Origin: an uncultured Flavobacteriales bacterium
GTDB taxonomy: Bacteria; Bacteroidota; Bacteroidia; Flavobacteriales_D; Parvicellaceae
Length of the DNA: 64,000 nucleotides
Direction: 5' to 3'
Assembly: GCA_943788115.1 (NCBI GenBank)
Contig: CALSPA010000012.1
Span: forward strand, 186,001 to 250,000
Every line of letters starts with the position of its first letter. Position 1 is the first letter of the stretch. A program made the position numbers and the translations under genes. Below are positions 62,678-64,000 of the stretch, one piece after another. The notes under the pieces are model-generated. The model was not told the DNA's origin. It saw nothing but the letters and a program-made list of their open reading frames with translations, and ran no database searches.

Positions 62678-63681
62678 TATAAATAATCTGGACATATTCT
62701 ATGAACAATTTTTTTATTTGGCGTATTGTCTATTATGTAAATAAGAGCTATTTCAAAGCCTCCTCTGTTTACAGAAGCAGGAACGAGTTTAGATAAGTTT
62801 ACATCATAACTTAATCCGATTTGCAAATTGTCATATTTATATCCTGCATTTATGAAAATAGCATCTTTATTTCTATAGGCAATACCACCATAAATTGATC
62901 TGTAAGTTGTCATGAATTTTTCTAAAATAAATTCAGAATTAAGACTTAATATAAATTCTTGATGTTTTCCTTGTTTTAACCATAAAAAACTTGGGTTAAA
63001 TATTAAGTTCTGAGAAAACAACCATTCGCAGTTGGAGTGAATAGATATTCTAGGGTCTAATCGAACAGATGCGTCATTAAAGTAGCTTTGTTTAGAACTG
63101 TTTAAGTTATATAAAGAGATTCCAGAAATCAGACGAATGTCTTGAGAAATTTGGATTAGATGCCCTAATCCAAAATTAAGATTTAAATAAGTGTTTGAAT
63201 TTGTGGAAAAATTTTCTTGGTTGGCTAGTGAGGGGTCGTAAATATTTCCATTGTATTGAGCGTCAAAAGATAATGGATTGTAATCTAAATTTCTTTTTGT
63301 GAATCCTATTTGAATTCCTGCTGATAGATATTGATTACTGTCTATTTTAAAGACATAAGAGCTGCTTGGGTTAAATTGAAATGTATTCAATTTTGAGTCT
63401 CCTGCACGGTCTTGATTTATTTGAAATCCAATGGATAGTGGTTTTTTCAAAAGCTTATTTTTTTCAAAAGAAAAAGCAAAAGTTGCGTATGGTGTAGTTA
63501 CTGAAGACCATTGGTTCCTGTGGGAACCGGTCAATCGATAATCTCCATTATAGCCGCCTGTTAAACTTGGGTTTAGGTTTAAAGGGCTTAAGTTAAATTG
63601 CGAAAAATGAATGTCTTGAGAGTGAAATTCATTTATTAAACTAAAGGTTAAAATAATATATGTTAAAAACCTGAATATCAT
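62677..63681 (-). CDS. PorP/SprF family T9SS outer-membrane protein
   Basis: Complete, 334 residues. Signal peptide (MIFRFLTYIILTFSLINEFHS) then the PorP/SprF pattern: DIHFSQFNLSPLNLNPSLTG, GSHRNQWSSVTTPYATFAFS and IGFQINQDRAGDS. Its ATG overlaps the stop of the upstream CHU_C gene and its stop overlaps the OmpA-like gene start by one base each (TAATG), so the three are tightly coupled. It is the third such pair in the window. Confidence 0.93.
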   Translation of the reverse strand: MIFRFLTYIILTFSLINEFHSQDIHFSQFNLSPLNLNPSLTGGYNGDYRLTGSHRNQWSSVTTPYATFAFSFEKNKLLKKPLSIGFQINQDRAGDSKLNTFQFNPSSSYVFKIDSNQYLSAGIQIGFTKRNLDYNPLSFDAQYNGNIYDPSLANQENFSTNSNTYLNLNFGLGHLIQISQDIRLISGISLYNLNSSKQSYFNDASVRLDPRISIHSNCEWLFSQNLIFNPSFLWLKQGKHQEFILSLNSEFILEKFMTTYRSIYGGIAYRNKDAIFINAGYKYDNLQIGLSYDVNLSKLVPASVNRGGFEIALIYIIDNTPNKKIVHRICPDYL

Positions 63682-64000
63682 TATTTTATTAATGTTATAT
63701 TTCCTTTTTCAAAATACTTTTGATTATCTAGGCAAAGCGCCTCAAAGTAATAAACAAACACCCCAGGATCGCAAGCTTTTTCTTTGTAAGTTCCATCCCA
63801 ACCTTCTGTTGGATCATATGTTTCAAAAACCAAATTACCCCATCTATCAAAAATTCGAAATATGAATTCATCATTAGAAATATAACTTCCTCTAACTTTT
63901 AAAAGTTCATTAGAATTGTCATTGTTTGGTGTGAATGCATTTGGTAAAAAGATATAGGGCGGTCCACAAATAATTTCATTCACATAAATTGTAATAGAAT
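63681..64000 (-). CDS. C-terminal end of a CHU_C T9SS surface protein (5' end outside window)
   Basis: The frame is open from the right edge of the window (ending SITIYVNEIICG at the edge side) to TAA at 63681. Only the sorting domain is visible: IFLPNAFTPNNDNSNELL, FRIFDRWGNLVFE and PGVFVYYFEALC. The true gene is surely much longer; an internal GTG at 63983 should not be taken as a start. It heads the run PorP, OmpA-like, broken gene and sigma/anti-sigma. Confidence 0.88.
   Translation of the reverse strand, partial: SITIYVNEIICGPPYIFLPNAFTPNNDNSNELLKVRGSYISNDEFIFRIFDRWGNLVFETYDPTEGWDGTYKEKACDPGVFVYYFEALCLDNQKYFEKGNITLIK

Overview
The window looks like a chromosome segment from a marine or aquatic member of the Bacteroidota, most likely Flavobacteriales (inference). 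The DNA is AT-rich. Promoters follow the Bacteroidota TTTG / TAnnTTTG pattern. DNA polymerase III alpha carries the fused N-terminal exonuclease usual in this phylum. There are many type IX secretion (T9SS) cargo proteins with CHU_C or type A sorting tails, and three PorP/SprF outer-membrane partners. I see no tRNA, rRNA, insertion sequence, prophage or CRISPR array.

Layout. 1-7467: a PorP/SprF gene (cut by the window edge) behind a giant SprB-repeat adhesin. 7761-13446: dnaE, trxA and a membrane-anchored M90 peptidase. 13450-18757: a lectin-like CHU_C protein, then dapB, lepB and a WbqC-family gene. 18758-21700: a GH3/beta-lactamase fusion. 21864-32460: a signalling region with two propeller-type SpoIIE/PP2C phosphatases, a tandem SiaB-like kinase, a SiaC-like protein, a predicted Fe-S nuclease/exonuclease fusion and a secreted PI-PLC-like protein. 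32502-38026: a T9SS cargo gene and a CotH/CHU_C plus PorP pair. 38427-40408: an acyltransferase and an alpha-oxoamine synthase (lipid synthesis). 40588-44719: bamD, rpoZ, coaBC, a DUF4835 gene and dapA. 44716-47251: YigZ, EamA and ribD. 47348-49568: rpsA with a strong promoter, a structured leader and a terminator. 49630-57774: sucD, TraB, DUF1573, a TlpA-like gene, an ABC exporter, a possible structured RNA, a T9SS cargo gene and a second GH3 enzyme. 57785-64000: one minus-strand run, CHU_C protein, PorP, OmpA/DUF1573 protein, a broken gene, then an ECF sigma factor and its likely anti-sigma.

How they fit together. The CHU_C proteins and their adjacent PorP/SprF proteins are probably secretion and surface-anchoring pairs. 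The PP2C phosphatases, SiaB-like kinase and SiaC-like protein look like a phosphorylation switch of the SiaABC type, but no GGDEF output gene is present. The most interesting non-coding element is in the rpsA leader: two hairpins whose loops are perfectly complementary over six bases, which suggests a kissing-loop control element.

Caution on quality. Four loci need single-base corrections to read through: rpsA (twice), both PP2C genes (once each) and the gene at 59399-60382 (twice). Because rpsA is normally essential, at least part of this is probably sequencing or assembly error, so all apparent breaks here should be read with care.
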